Part shown: positions 1 through 8,209 of the stretch, one piece after another
Layout: the number at the start of each line of letters is the position of its first letter
Numbering within the stretch: the first letter of the stretch is position 1
DNA from: Micromonospora sp. NBRC 110009
GTDB taxonomy: Bacteria > Actinomycetota > Actinomycetes > Mycobacteriales > Micromonosporaceae
Length of the DNA stretch: 64,000 nt
Assembly (NCBI RefSeq): GCF_030518795.1
Contig: NZ_CP130427.1
Location: 5,890,001-5,954,000 of the forward strand
Reading direction: 5' to 3'
Notes under the pieces: model-generated
The model's input: only the letters and a program-made list of their open reading frames with translations
Databases searched by the model: none
Told to the model about the DNA's origin: nothing
Made by a program: the position numbers and the translations under genes

Positions 1-1116
1 CACGCCGTACCCGAACCCGCCCGGCGCGGGCACTACGTCGCGTTCTGGACCGGCGCCCTCAACGTGGGCCTCGCCGTCGGCCCGTTCATCGCCGGCGTGC
101 TCCTGGCGCACGCCTCGTGGCGCTGGGTCTTCCTGCCGGTGACGCTGGTGCCCCTGGCCGTACTGATCCTCAGCGCCTGCCTGCTCGAAGACTCACGTGC
201 CGCGGAAGGCCGCCGCCTGGACGTCCCCGGCCAGATCCTGGCCGCGGCCGGCATCTTCGCGCTGATCTACGGCGTGATCGAGGGCGGCCAGCAGGGCTGG
301 ACCAGCCCGCAGGCCCTCGTTGCACTGCCACTCGCCGCCCTGGTCCTGACCGGATTCGTACTCGTCGAACAGCGCAGCCCCTCGCCTATGCTGCGCCCGC
401 AACTGTTCCGCTCCCCGGCGTTCCTCGCCTCGGTCCTGGCCGGCCTGCTGGCCATGTTCAGCCTCATCGGCTCGAACTTCGTTCTCAGCCTCTTCCTCGG
501 CGCGGTGCAACGGTTGACGCCGTTTGGCATCGCACTGCGGCTGCTGTGCCTGTACGGCGCGGTACTCGTCACCGGGCAACTCGCGGGCCGTGTCCTGGCC
601 CGCACCGGCCCGCGCACGCCGCTGATCAGCGGGCTGCTGCTGGCGGGCGTGGGCCTGTTCACCCTGCGCGGCGTCCAGCCCGACAGCTCCCTGGCCGACC
701 TGGGATGGCGCCTGGCCCTGCTCGGCCTGGGCTTCGGGCTCGTGCTCACCTCCGTGACAGCCGCCGCCGTCAACGCCGTCCCCCGCCACCTCGCCGGCAT
801 GGCCAGTGCCGCCATCAACACCTTCCGGCAGGTGGGTGCCGCCCTCGGCCCCGCGATTCTCGGCGTCATCCTCACGACCGCGACCACGTCCCACCTGACG
901 ACCGGCGCCGCGTCCATCAGCCCCGGTGCCTTCCACACGCTGGCCCAGGAAGGACTCGGCGGACTCACCCGCCTGACCGTTTCCCCCGCGGGCCAGGCCG
1001 CCATCGGCCACAGCGCCGCGAGCGCGATCCACACCTGCGCCACCGTCAGCGGATGCGGAATGCTCCTGGCCGCACTCCTCGTCGCCACCCTGATGCCGCG
1101 CCGCACCCACGACTAG
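1..1116 (+). CDS. MFS drug-export transporter, DHA2 (EmrB/QacA-like) family, 3' part
   Basis: The frame is open from the first base of the window, so the N-terminal half is missing. The visible part has about nine hydrophobic segments. It opens with an antiporter-type motif (GLAVGPFIAGVLL) followed by WRWVF, the pattern seen around TM5-6 of 14-TM drug:H+ antiporters. After that come a charged loop (LLEDSRAAEGRRLD) and the C-terminal transmembrane bundle. These are inner-membrane exporters of lipophilic drugs or antibiotics; the substrate here cannot be told. It ends with a TAG stop, and the next gene on the same strand starts 66 bp later. Confidence 0.85.
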   Translation, partial: HAVPEPARRGHYVAFWTGALNVGLAVGPFIAGVLLAHASWRWVFLPVTLVPLAVLILSACLLEDSRAAEGRRLDVPGQILAAAGIFALIYGVIEGGQQGWTSPQALVALPLAALVLTGFVLVEQRSPSPMLRPQLFRSPAFLASVLAGLLAMFSLIGSNFVLSLFLGAVQRLTPFGIALRLLCLYGAVLVTGQLAGRVLARTGPRTPLISGLLLAGVGLFTLRGVQPDSSLADLGWRLALLGLGFGLVLTSVTAAAVNAVPRHLAGMASAAINTFRQVGAALGPAILGVILTTATTSHLTTGAASISPGAFHTLAQEGLGGLTRLTVSPAGQAAIGHSAASAIHTCATVSGCGMLLAALLVATLMPRRTHD

Positions 1117-1182
1117 CAGGACCCCAGGTTGCCGGGGCGGTACCCGGGGGAATGAGAGCAGCACACGACGGTGGAGGTCGGT

Positions 1183-1527
1183 ATGCATGACGCGGAATCG
1201 CCTCGGGAGGCGTTGCAACGCGCACGGCACGAGACCGAGCTGCAGATTGCGGCACTGACCCGCGACCTGACCGGGGTCATCGACGCCTCCCGCTCCTCCA
1301 ACGCCGACGACGAACACGATCCTGAAGGCGCGACCATCGCGTTCGAGCGGGCGCAGGTGGCCGCGCTGCTGTCCGCCGCGCGTCGACGCCTCGCCGAGTT
1401 GGATGCCGCCGGGGAACGACTGGACGGGGGCACGTACGGCAGGTGTGAGCGATGCGGCTCACCGATCCCGGCGGAACGGCTTGCGGTACGCCCGTCCGCG
1501 CGTACCTGCGTCAGCTGCGCCCGCTGA
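1183..1527 (+). CDS. TraR/DksA C4-type zinc-finger protein
   Basis: A 114-residue protein. A charged alpha-helical N-terminal region is followed by a C-terminal C4 zinc finger (GRCERCGSPIP...RTCVSCAR), the signature of the TraR/DksA family. Members bind RNA polymerase through the secondary channel and tune transcription initiation. I chose the ATG at 1183 because GGAGG lies 5 nt before it, whereas the in-frame GTG at 1171 would put that ribosome-binding site inside the gene. It is shorter than E. coli DksA (151 residues) and resembles the short actinobacterial members. The target is unknown. Confidence 0.85.
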   Translation: MHDAESPREALQRARHETELQIAALTRDLTGVIDASRSSNADDEHDPEGATIAFERAQVAALLSAARRRLAELDAAGERLDGGTYGRCERCGSPIPAERLAVRPSARTCVSCAR

Positions 1528-1645
1528 GGCGGCCCGCCGCCAACATGACGCTGACGGACCGCGGTGATGTCCAGGCCGGCCCGCGGTGGGCCGGCCTGGA
1601 CGTCGCAGCACGGCCCGGGCCGCGTCGGTGGCAAGCCGTCCGGCG

Positions 1646-1770
1646 CCACGCCTCCGCCGGCCCGCTCCCGCGCCAGATCCACACCACCAGGCCGAAGGTG
1701 ATCCCGGCGGCTATCCACACCGCGCTCCAGAGCAGTGCCTCGCGCAGCTCGATGGCGTGGTGGTCGCGAG
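1646..1770 (-). pseudogene. terC-family remnant (N-terminal fragment)
   Basis: The reverse strand translates without a stop into RDHHAIELREALLWSAVW and then IAAGITFGLVVWIWRGSGPAEAW. This matches the first cytoplasmic loop and second membrane helix of TerC/Alx-family membrane proteins, which typically read REAxLWSxxWIxxxLxFGLxVW. No TerC first helix is found upstream and none of the later helices downstream, so it is a short relic. The rest of 1528-1915 shows no gene, only a GC-rich spacer before pdxY. Confidence 0.6.
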
Positions 1771-1915
1771 CCGTCCGCCGGGAGGCGGCGGTCCGGCGAA
1801 CTCCGCCGCCATGCCGGTCGGCTCATCGGACGCGGCAGGATCATGACCGGGGAGGACGGGTGCTGCTCTCCCCCGCCGGGCCGCGGCGCGTGACTGGCTG
1901 ATCCTGCCGATCGGG

Positions 1916-2767
1916 TCAGCGCAGCCGGCGGGCGGTGAACTTCGTCGGCGGGTCGGCGATCGCGTCCTGGGCGGCGATCAGCTGGAGTTCCCGGGTACCC
2001 GCCGCGAGGGTGGCCTCCAGCACGGCGAAGATCGAGTTGGTGGTCCGCTCCAGCGCCGTCTCGGGCGAATTGGTCGTGAACAGGTGGGCCAGATACAGCG
2101 CGGCGGTGATGTCGCCGCCCCCGTTCGGGCTGATCGGCAGGAGCGGCGTGGTGACCGCCCAGGCGCCGTCGTCCGACACGGCCACCACCTCCAGCGACCC
2201 CTCGGGTACGTCGCCGTGCAGCACGCTGGTGACCAGCACGTGCCGTGGCCCCGTCGCACGTACGGCGTCGACCGCCGCCAGCAGGTCCGGCAGCGTGTTG
2301 GTCGTGCGGCCCGAGAGGAACTCGAGTTCGAACTGGTTCGGGGTGATGATGTCCGCGCGCGGGACGACGGTGTCGCGGAGGTATTCGGGGATGCCGGGCC
2401 GGACGAACATGCCGCGGCCGACGTCGCCCATCACGGGGTCGCAGCAGTACACGGCGTTCGGGTTGGCCGCCTTCACCCGGTCGACGGCGTCGAGGATCAC
2501 CGCGCCCATCGCCGGGTCGCCCTGGTAGCCGGAGAGGACTGCGTCGGCGGTGCCGAGGACGCCGCGGTCCTCGATGCCCGCGATGACGTCGGCGACGTCG
2601 GCCGGTGCCAGCAGCGGGCCGCGCCAGGCGCCGTACCCGGTGTGGTTGGAGAAGTGCACGGTGAGCACCGGCCAGATCTCGTGCCCGAGCCGCTGCAGTG
2701 GGAAGGCGGCAGCGGAGTTGCCGACGTGGCCGTAGGCCACCGAGGACTGGATGGACAGGATCTTCAC
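1916..2767 (-). CDS. pdxY: pyridoxal kinase PdxY
   Basis: A 283-residue ribokinase-superfamily kinase that phosphorylates pyridoxal with ATP to form PLP in the salvage pathway. The N-terminus (KILSIQSSVAYGHVGNSAAAFPLQRLG) and the HFSNHTGYG segment match PdxY/PdxK closely. Later come ITPNQFELEFLSG and the anion-hole region GGGDITAALYLAHL with the catalytic Asp. Family alignment favours the GTG at 2767; an in-frame start at 2800 would add eleven atypical residues, and neither has a strong ribosome-binding site. Its product is the cofactor of the KamA and KamDE aminomutases encoded later in the window, although the genes are far apart. Confidence 0.93.
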   Translation of the reverse strand: MKILSIQSSVAYGHVGNSAAAFPLQRLGHEIWPVLTVHFSNHTGYGAWRGPLLAPADVADVIAGIEDRGVLGTADAVLSGYQGDPAMGAVILDAVDRVKAANPNAVYCCDPVMGDVGRGMFVRPGIPEYLRDTVVPRADIITPNQFELEFLSGRTTNTLPDLLAAVDAVRATGPRHVLVTSVLHGDVPEGSLEVVAVSDDGAWAVTTPLLPISPNGGGDITAALYLAHLFTTNSPETALERTTNSIFAVLEATLAAGTRELQLIAAQDAIADPPTKFTARRLR

Positions 2768-2804
2768 CGGCCCATGGTCGCATTCGCCGACCGGTGGCAA
2801 CCGG

Positions 2805-3377
2805 TCAGGTGTCGGTGCGCAGCCGGGCGTGCAGGTGCATGTCGTGCCAGCCGTCGGCGTGCCGGGCGGCGCCGCGGTTGGTGCCCTCGGCGGTGAGGCC
2901 GGCGCGGTCGGCCACCCGGCAGGAGGCCGGGTTGGCGGTGGAGTGGCGCAGCCAGAGCCGGTGCAGTCCGGCCTGGTGGAGGCTCCAGGTGGTGAGGGCG
3001 GTCAGGGCGCGGGCGGCGACGTGGTGGCCGCGGGCGGTGGGGAGCACCCAGTACGACACCTCCCCCCGTCCCTCGGCGAGGTCGATCTGGCGGAGGCTGA
3101 TCTGTCCGAGGACGCCGGTGGTGTCGGTGACGGCCCAGCCGGCGCCGGTCTCGGCGTGCCAGCGGTGCGGCCAGGCGGTGAGCCAGGCGCGGGCCTCGTC
3201 GTCGGTCATGGTGCGGCAGTGCCAGCGGCGGATGTCCGGGTCGGTGTAGGCGGCGCGGACGGCGGGCAGGTCGTCGGGGCGCCAGGGGCGCAGCAGCAGG
3301 CCGTCGGCGGGGATGTCGGGTTGTGGCCGGTGGGCCAGGGCGCCGGGGGTCAGCGCCGGGGTGGTGAGCAGCGGCAT
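2805..3377 (-). CDS. GNAT-family N-acetyltransferase
   Basis: A 190-residue protein of the RimJ/RimL-like GNAT type. It has LLLRPWRPDDLPAVRAAYTDPDIRRW near residues 27-52, GEVSYWVLPTARGHHVAARAL as the acetyl-CoA pyrophosphate loop, and a C-terminal strand pair (LWLRHSTANPASCRVADRAGL) in which Asn, Ser and Cys follow the family pattern. The start is the ATG at 3377. Longer upstream starts run through the divergent promoter region and are unlikely. The substrate is unknown: small molecule or protein N-terminus. It is divergent from the OFA transporter. Confidence 0.85.
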   Translation of the reverse strand: MPLLTTPALTPGALAHRPQPDIPADGLLLRPWRPDDLPAVRAAYTDPDIRRWHCRTMTDDEARAWLTAWPHRWHAETGAGWAVTDTTGVLGQISLRQIDLAEGRGEVSYWVLPTARGHHVAARALTALTTWSLHQAGLHRLWLRHSTANPASCRVADRAGLTAEGTNRGAARHADGWHDMHLHARLRTDT

Positions 3378-3389
3378 GCGGTGAGCCTG

Positions 3390-3470
3390 CCGAACGGTCG
3401 TGCGGCGGTGCCGATCGGTGTGGGCGGCGGGTGCGGGTTGACCGTTCGGCTCAGCGTTTCGACCGTCCGG
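3390..3470. promoter_or_regulatory. four-site dyad-symmetric operator array
   Basis: Four related decamers lie in the divergent GNAT/OFA spacer: CCGAACGGTC (3390-3399), CCGATCGGTG (3411-3420), GACCGTTCGG (3440-3449) and GACCGTCCGG (3461-3470). The first two are in forward orientation and the last two inverted. Start-to-start spacings are 21, 29 and 21 bp, and the whole array is symmetric about base 3430. This is the layout of two dimer sites bound cooperatively. No dedicated regulator gene is adjacent, so the protein is unknown. Confidence 0.55.
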
Positions 3471-3549
3471 CGCGCGGTGGGTTTGACTGGAGCGTGCGGT
3501 ATGGGCATGTGGCGGGAAGTTACCGCCGTTTTTTGGAGAGGAAGCACGC

Positions 3550-4968
3550 ATGCTTTCCGCACTCGATCGTCGGCACACCGTCGCGCCGCCCGGGTACAGC
3601 CGTTGGCTGATTCCGCCGGCGGCATTGGCGATCCATCTCTGCATCGGGCAGGTCTACGCGACCAGCGTCTACAAGAATTCCCTGATCGCGCACTTCGACG
3701 CCAGTCAGACGGCGATCGGGATCATCTTCAGCATCGCCATCGTGATGCTCGGGTTGTCGGCCGCGGTGGCGGGCACCTGGGTGGAGGCGAACGGGCCGCG
3801 GAAGGCGATGTTCGTCTCGGCGTGCTTCTGGGCGGCCGGTTTCCTGGTCGGGGCGCTGGGCATCGCGACGAAGCAGTTGTGGCTGCTCTACCTGGGGTAC
3901 GGGGTGCTGGGTGGGATCGGCCTGGGCATCGGGTACATCTCCCCTGTCTCGACGTTGATCAAGTGGTTCCCGGACCGGCCGGGCCTGGCGACGGGTCTGG
4001 CGATCATGGGGTTCGGGGGTGGGGCGATGGTGGCCTCTCCCCTGTCCCGGCAGTTGCTGTCGTTCTACGACGCGGGGTACGACCCGGCGAACGCGGGTTC
4101 GACGGCGTCGGGTTCGGCGCTGGTGTGGCTGTTCGTGACATTGGGCCTCGGCTACTTCGTGATCATGATGTTCGGGGTGTTCAACGTGCGGGTGCCGGCG
4201 GCGGACTGGCGGCCGGTGGGGTTCGATCCGGCGCGGGTGGCGGCGAAGCCGCTGGTGACCACGGCGAACGTGTCGGCGGCGAACGCGGTGAAGACGCGGT
4301 CGTTCTGGCTGTTGTGGGTGGTGCTGTTCTGCAACGTGACGGCGGGGATCGGGATCCTGGAGCAGGCGAGTCCGATGATCCAGGACTTCTTCCGGGACAA
4401 CGGGACCTCGACGGTGTCGGTGGCCGCGGCCGGCGGGTTCGTGGGGCTGCTGTCGCTGTTCAACATGGCGGGCCGGTTCGTGTGGTCGTCGACGTCGGAT
4501 GTGATCGGCCGTAAGCCGATCTACCTGGTCTATCTGGGCGTCGGGATGGTGCTGTACGTGCTGCTGGCCCTGTTCGGGCAGTTGGCGACGGCGTTGTTCG
4601 TGCTGCTGGCGTGCGTGATCCTGTCGTTCTACGGCGGTGGGTTCGCGACGGTGCCGGCGTATCTGCGGGATCTGTTCGGCACGTTCGAGGTGGGCGCGAT
4701 CCACGGCCGGTTGTTGACGGCGTGGTCGGCGGCGGGGGTGGCCGGTCCGCTGATCGTGAACGCGTTCCTGGACGCGCAGGGCAAGCCGGGCACGTTGACG
4801 GCGGCGGCGTACCGGCCGGCGTTGTTCACGATGGTCGGCGTGTTGGCGGTGGGGTTCGTCGCGAACCTGTTGATCCAGCCGGTGCCGGAGCGGTTCCATG
4901 AGCCGGCGTCGGGCCGGGACGGGTCGGAGGGTACGGAGCCGGTGGCGGCGGAGAGGAGTGCGTCGTGA
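3550..4968 (+). CDS. OFA-family MFS transporter (oxalate/formate antiporter-like)
   Basis: A 472-residue membrane protein with 12 predicted helices. YSRWLIPPAALAIHLCIGQVYATSVYKN in the first helix is the classic OFA signature. The G-rich motifs GTWVEANGPRKAMF (loop 2-3) and GYGVLGGIGLGIGYISPVSTLIKWFPDRPGLATG (TM4-5) are also typical. OFA proteins exchange or import small carboxylates (oxalate/formate, pyruvate, lactate); the substrate here is not known. A ribosome-binding site (GGAGAGGA) precedes the ATG. The gene overlaps a 40-residue partner by 4 bp and is preceded by a striking operator array. Confidence 0.9.
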   Translation: MLSALDRRHTVAPPGYSRWLIPPAALAIHLCIGQVYATSVYKNSLIAHFDASQTAIGIIFSIAIVMLGLSAAVAGTWVEANGPRKAMFVSACFWAAGFLVGALGIATKQLWLLYLGYGVLGGIGLGIGYISPVSTLIKWFPDRPGLATGLAIMGFGGGAMVASPLSRQLLSFYDAGYDPANAGSTASGSALVWLFVTLGLGYFVIMMFGVFNVRVPAADWRPVGFDPARVAAKPLVTTANVSAANAVKTRSFWLLWVVLFCNVTAGIGILEQASPMIQDFFRDNGTSTVSVAAAGGFVGLLSLFNMAGRFVWSSTSDVIGRKPIYLVYLGVGMVLYVLLALFGQLATALFVLLACVILSFYGGGFATVPAYLRDLFGTFEVGAIHGRLLTAWSAAGVAGPLIVNAFLDAQGKPGTLTAAAYRPALFTMVGVLAVGFVANLLIQPVPERFHEPASGRDGSEGTEPVAAERSAS

Positions 4969-5087
4969 ACGAGGTCGGTGGCGGGCAGCAGGTGCGGCTC
5001 GTGGTGTCGTGGCTGGTGGTGTCGGCGCTGTTGGGTTACGGGGTGGTGCAGACGCTGATCACGGCGATGAAGTTGTTCACCCACTAG
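4965..5087 (+). CDS. small membrane protein, OFA transporter small subunit
   Basis: Forty residues, starting with a GTG that overlaps the transporter stop codon (GTGA), so the two are translationally coupled. The sequence has one hydrophobic helix (VVSWLVVSALLGYGVVQTL) and ends ITAMKLFTH. Short one-helix proteins of this kind, ending in a KLF motif, commonly accompany actinobacterial OFA transporters and are annotated as MFS transporter small subunits. The role is presumed to be assembly or stability of the transporter; this is inference from position and family. Confidence 0.8.
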   Translation: MNEVGGGQQVRLVVSWLVVSALLGYGVVQTLITAMKLFTH

Positions 5088-5102
5088 GCGTGGGGTGTCG
5101 AG

Positions 5103-5132
5103 GCGGCCCGGGGGTGGACTCCCCCGGGCCGC
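5103..5132. terminator. bidirectional intrinsic terminator-like hairpin
   Basis: A perfect 12-bp GC-rich stem (5103-5114 with 5121-5132) and a 6-nt loop sit between the convergent OFA operon and the SDR gene. No long T-tract follows, as is common in actinobacteria. Confidence 0.75.
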
Positions 5133-5137
5133 TGTCG

Positions 5138-5866
5138 TCAGAGGCCACCGGCGACGCGCAGCACGGCACCGGTGGTGTAGGAGGCGTCGGGGCCGAGGAG
5201 GAAGGCGATGGTGCCGGCGATCTCGTCGGGTTCGCCGGCGCGGCCGAGCGGGACGCGTCCGGCGGCGCTGTCGGCCCGGTCGGGTACGCCGGAGAGGGCG
5301 TGGATGTCGGTGCGGACGATGCCGGGGGCGACGGCGTTGACGCGGATGCCGCGGGGGGCGAGTTCCTTGGCGAGGCCGACGGTGAGGGTGTCGGTGGCGG
5401 CCTTGACGGCGGCGTAGTGGATGTATTCGCCGGGGCTGCCGAGGGTGGCGGCGGCGGAGGAGACGTTGACGATGGCGCCGCCGCGGGTCATCGTGCGGGC
5501 GGCGTGCTGGGCGCAGAGCACGTATCCGATGAGGTTGACGTCGACGACCTGGCGCAGGTCGTCGACGCGCAGGTCGGTGAAGGGGCCGATCGGGCTGGTG
5601 ATGCCGGCGTTGTTGACCAGGCCGGTGAGGGGGCCGAGGTCGGCGGCGACGTCGAAGAGGCGTTGCACCTGGTCGGGGTCGGTGGTGTCGGCGGGGACGG
5701 CGACACCGCGGCGGCCGGCGGCGTGGATGTCGGCGAGGACGGCCTTGGCGGCGGCGTGGTCGCGGCGGTAGCCGATGGCGACGTCGTGGCCGCCGGTGGC
5801 GAGCCGGCGGGCGGTGGCGGCGCCGATGCCGCGGCTTCCGCCGGTGATGATGGTGACGGAGGTCAA
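5138..5866 (-). CDS. SDR-family oxidoreductase (FabG-like)
   Basis: A 242-residue classical short-chain dehydrogenase. It has an N-terminal cofactor motif (GGSRGIGAATA), DTTDPDQV for adenine binding, NNAG in strand 4, a catalytic Ser in NVSSAAA and the YxxxK pair in YAAVKAA. It ends with GTIAFLLGPDASYTTGAVLRVAGGL. An Arg after strand 2 (GYRRDHA) suggests NADP(H). The likely start is TTG at 5866, preceded by a purine-rich GGGGAGAGGG stretch; this start codon is rare. The substrate is unknown; 3-oxoacyl reductase or sugar/polyol dehydrogenase are possible. Confidence 0.88.
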   Translation of the reverse strand: MTSVTIITGGSRGIGAATARRLATGGHDVAIGYRRDHAAAKAVLADIHAAGRRGVAVPADTTDPDQVQRLFDVAADLGPLTGLVNNAGITSPIGPFTDLRVDDLRQVVDVNLIGYVLCAQHAARTMTRGGAIVNVSSAAATLGSPGEYIHYAAVKAATDTLTVGLAKELAPRGIRVNAVAPGIVRTDIHALSGVPDRADSAAGRVPLGRAGEPDEIAGTIAFLLGPDASYTTGAVLRVAGGL

Positions 5867-5945
5867 TGCCCTCTCCCCTGCCCTGGTGGTGCGGGTGACG
5901 TTACCGTGGCCGGAACGGGGTCGGGGTGGAGAGGACGGTCACACC

Positions 5946-6773
5946 ATGACGCGAGCGTTGGTGCTGGGTGGCGGCGGGGTGACCGGGGTGGCCTGGGAGT
6001 TGGGGCTGCTGGCGGGCCTGGCGGAGCGCGGCCTGGACCTGACGGACGCGGACGTGGTGGTGGGCACGTCGGCGGGGTCGGTGGTCGGGGCGCAGGTGTG
6101 TTCCGGGACGCCGGTGCGGGAGTTGTACGCGGCCCAGCTGCGCGCGCCGCGGGGTGAGGTGGCGGCCCGGTTGGGGGTGGGTGTGCTGCTGCGCTGGGCG
6201 TGGGCGGGCGCTCGGGGGCGGGACGAGGCGCGGGCCCGGGTCGGGGCGATGGCGCTGGCGGCGCGTACTCCGTCGGAGGCGTCGCGGCGCGCGGTCATCG
6301 AGGCGCGGTTGCCGGTCCGGGAGTGGCCGGCGCGGCGGCTGCTGGTCACGGCGGTGGACGCCGCCTCGGGCGAGTTCGTGGTGTTCGAGGCGGGCAGCGG
6401 GGTGTCGTTGGTGGACGCGGTGGGGGCGAGCTGCGCGGTGCCGGGGGTGTGGCCGCCGGTCACCATCGGCGACCGCCGGTACGTCGACGGTGGGGTGCGG
6501 TCGGCGGTGAACGCGGACCTGGCGCGGGATTCGGAGGCGGTGGTGGTGCTCGCGCCGGTGTCGTCGGGGTTCGGTCCGGCGCCGCGGTTGGCGGCGCAGG
6601 TGGCCGGATTGCGGTCGGCGGGGTCTCGGGTGGCGGTGGTGGCCCCGGTCGCGGGGGCGCGGCGGGCGATCGGCCGCAACGTGCTGGATCCGGCCCGGCG
6701 GGCGGGGGCGGCGCGGGCGGGGTTCGCGCAGGCGGCGGCGGTGGCCGGTGAGGTGGCGGCGGTCTGGGGCTGA
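5946..6773 (+). CDS. patatin-like phospholipase
   Basis: A 275-residue lipid acyl hydrolase. The N-terminus carries the glycine-rich oxyanion loop (LVLGGGGVTGVAWELG) and the nucleophile elbow GTSAGS with catalytic Ser. The catalytic Asp is in YVDGGVRSAVNADLA near residue 183. No signal peptide or membrane helix is visible, so it is probably cytosolic. Patatin proteins release fatty acids from phospholipids or acylglycerols. The ATG follows GGAGAGGA. It is divergent from the SDR gene, 79 bp apart, with no clear operator between them. Confidence 0.92.
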   Translation: MTRALVLGGGGVTGVAWELGLLAGLAERGLDLTDADVVVGTSAGSVVGAQVCSGTPVRELYAAQLRAPRGEVAARLGVGVLLRWAWAGARGRDEARARVGAMALAARTPSEASRRAVIEARLPVREWPARRLLVTAVDAASGEFVVFEAGSGVSLVDAVGASCAVPGVWPPVTIGDRRYVDGGVRSAVNADLARDSEAVVVLAPVSSGFGPAPRLAAQVAGLRSAGSRVAVVAPVAGARRAIGRNVLDPARRAGAARAGFAQAAAVAGEVAAVWG

Positions 6774-6815
6774 TCGCCTAGGCTCACCGCGTCGGTCTGA
6801 CGGTGGAGGCGCGCG

Positions 6816-7274
6816 GTGGGTGTGGGTGTCGGGGATCTGGTCGAGGACTTCGCGCTGCCGGACGAGACGGGCACGGTGCGGCGGCTGTCGGAGTTCCTGG
6901 CGGCGGGTCCCGTGGTGCTGTTCTTCTACCCGGCGGCGATGACCCGCGGGTGCACGGCGGAGAGCTGCCACTTCCGGGACCTGGCGGCGGAGTTCGCGGC
7001 GGTCGGCGCGCGGCGGGTGGGGATCAGCCGGGATCCGGTGGAGAAGCAGGCGGAGTTCTCCCGGCGGCACGGTTTCGACTATCCGCTGCTGTCGGACGTC
7101 GACGGGGCGGTGGCGGAGGCGTTCGGGGTGCGGCGGCGGCTGCCGCTGGGGGCGTTGAGCACGCGCCGGATGACGTTCGTGATCGGCCCGGACCGGCGGG
7201 TCCTCGCCGTGGTGCACAGCGAGCTGAGCATGAACGAGCACGCCGACGCGGCGTTGCGCGCCCTGGGGGGTTGA
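6816..7274 (+). CDS. peroxiredoxin, BCP/PrxQ type
   Basis: A 152-residue thiol peroxidase that reduces hydroperoxides. VGDLVEDFALPDETG and VVLFFYPAAMTRGCTAESCHFRD place the peroxidatic Cys at residue 46 and a resolving Cys at 51, the five-residue spacing of PrxQ/BCP enzymes. The usual proline of the PxxxTxxC motif is replaced, giving AAMTRGC. It starts with a GTG downstream of GGAGG. It would take electrons from thioredoxin or mycothiol systems, which are not encoded nearby. Confidence 0.9.
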   Translation: MGVGVGDLVEDFALPDETGTVRRLSEFLAAGPVVLFFYPAAMTRGCTAESCHFRDLAAEFAAVGARRVGISRDPVEKQAEFSRRHGFDYPLLSDVDGAVAEAFGVRRRLPLGALSTRRMTFVIGPDRRVLAVVHSELSMNEHADAALRALGG

Positions 7275-7337
7275 TCTTCCCGGTGTCGCAGCCGGCTGGT
7301 ATCAAGGCTGCAGTCAAACAGGTGTACGGAAGAGGGC

Positions 7338-8018
7338 ATGATGGCGGGCCAGGGTTTGTCCACTGACGAGGTGCAGGGGATCCGGGAGGCGTTGGCGGCG
7401 GGCCGCAAGCCGAAGGTGGTGTTCACGGCGGCGGCGGGTCAGATGGCCGGGCAGCTCGGCCAGGTGGTGGAGCTGACCGATCCGGAGGTGTCCGAGGAGT
7501 TCGTGGTGGTGCGGTTCGGCCGCGACGAGCTGCCCTTCTCCCCCGCCGACGTGGCGATTGCGCCGAAGGGCGCCGGCCGGAAGCCGGCGGAGCCGAAGCC
7601 GGAGGCCGAGCCGGCGCCGGCGGAGCCGGAGTTCGTGTTGGACACGCCGCCCGTGCCGGCGCCGCGTCGGGAGGAGCCGAAGGTGGAGCAACAGCAGGCG
7701 GAGGCCCGGCCGGCGCGGCGGGCGGTGAAGGCGGCGAAGCCGAAGAGCCCGGCCGGGCTGACGGTGACGCTGGCGTACGCCGAGGGTGAGTGGACGGTGG
7801 CGGCGCAGCAGGGCGCCAAGGCCCTGGCGAAGCCGTACGTGGTGAAGCCGGCGGAGGCGCTGCGGATGGTGGCGCTGGTGGACGTGCCGGGCGTGCAGGA
7901 GGCGGTGGAGCAGATCCTCGCCGCGGAGCGGGCCGAGGCGGAGCAGCAGGCGGAGAAGCTGCGCGCGGAGCTGGCGGAGATTGAGGCGCGGCTGGCGGAG
8001 CTGCGCGAGGCCCGCTGA
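7338..8018 (+). CDS. conserved actinobacterial protein with C-terminal coiled coil
   Basis: A 226-residue soluble protein of unknown function. Residues 1-75 form a compact domain (VVFTAAAGQMAGQLGQVVELTDPEVSEEFVVVRFGRDELPFSPADVAI) with the look of a small beta-barrel. A Pro/Glu/Ala-rich linker follows, then a second small domain (GLTVTLAYAEGEWTVAAQQGAKALAKPYVVKP) and a charged coiled coil (residues about 195-226). No catalytic motif is visible. Similar proteins have sometimes been annotated loosely as translation initiation factor; I see no support for that role here. Confidence 0.7.
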   Translation: MMAGQGLSTDEVQGIREALAAGRKPKVVFTAAAGQMAGQLGQVVELTDPEVSEEFVVVRFGRDELPFSPADVAIAPKGAGRKPAEPKPEAEPAPAEPEFVLDTPPVPAPRREEPKVEQQQAEARPARRAVKAAKPKSPAGLTVTLAYAEGEWTVAAQQGAKALAKPYVVKPAEALRMVALVDVPGVQEAVEQILAAERAEAEQQAEKLRAELAEIEARLAELREAR

Positions 8019-8118
8019 CCCTCGCCGCGCGCCGGCCGGGAAACGCCTCGGCTGGCGCGCGGGCCGTCTGCTACGGTTCTGCCGCGTCCTCGAACGAGGC
8101 CGGAGGGAGGTGAGTGCC

Positions 8119-8175
8119 ATGGCACGTACGACTGTCATGCGCTCCCACCCGTCCGCGGGGACGCCGGGTTCCTGA
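8119..8175 (+). CDS. short upstream ORF / candidate leader peptide (18 aa)
   Basis: An ATG preceded by an unusually strong ribosome-binding site (GGAGGGAGG, 8101-8109) opens an 18-codon frame reading MARTTVMRSHPSAGTPGS and stopping 34 bp before the acetyltransferase start. A TACGGT -10-like hexamer lies near 8072. Such a strong site on such a short frame suggests a translated leader controlling the downstream gene. No run of one amino acid points to a specific signal. Confidence 0.4.
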   Translation: MARTTVMRSHPSAGTPGS

Positions 8176-8209
8176 TCCGGGGAGCGCACCGCTTCCTGGA
8201 AGGACCTGC

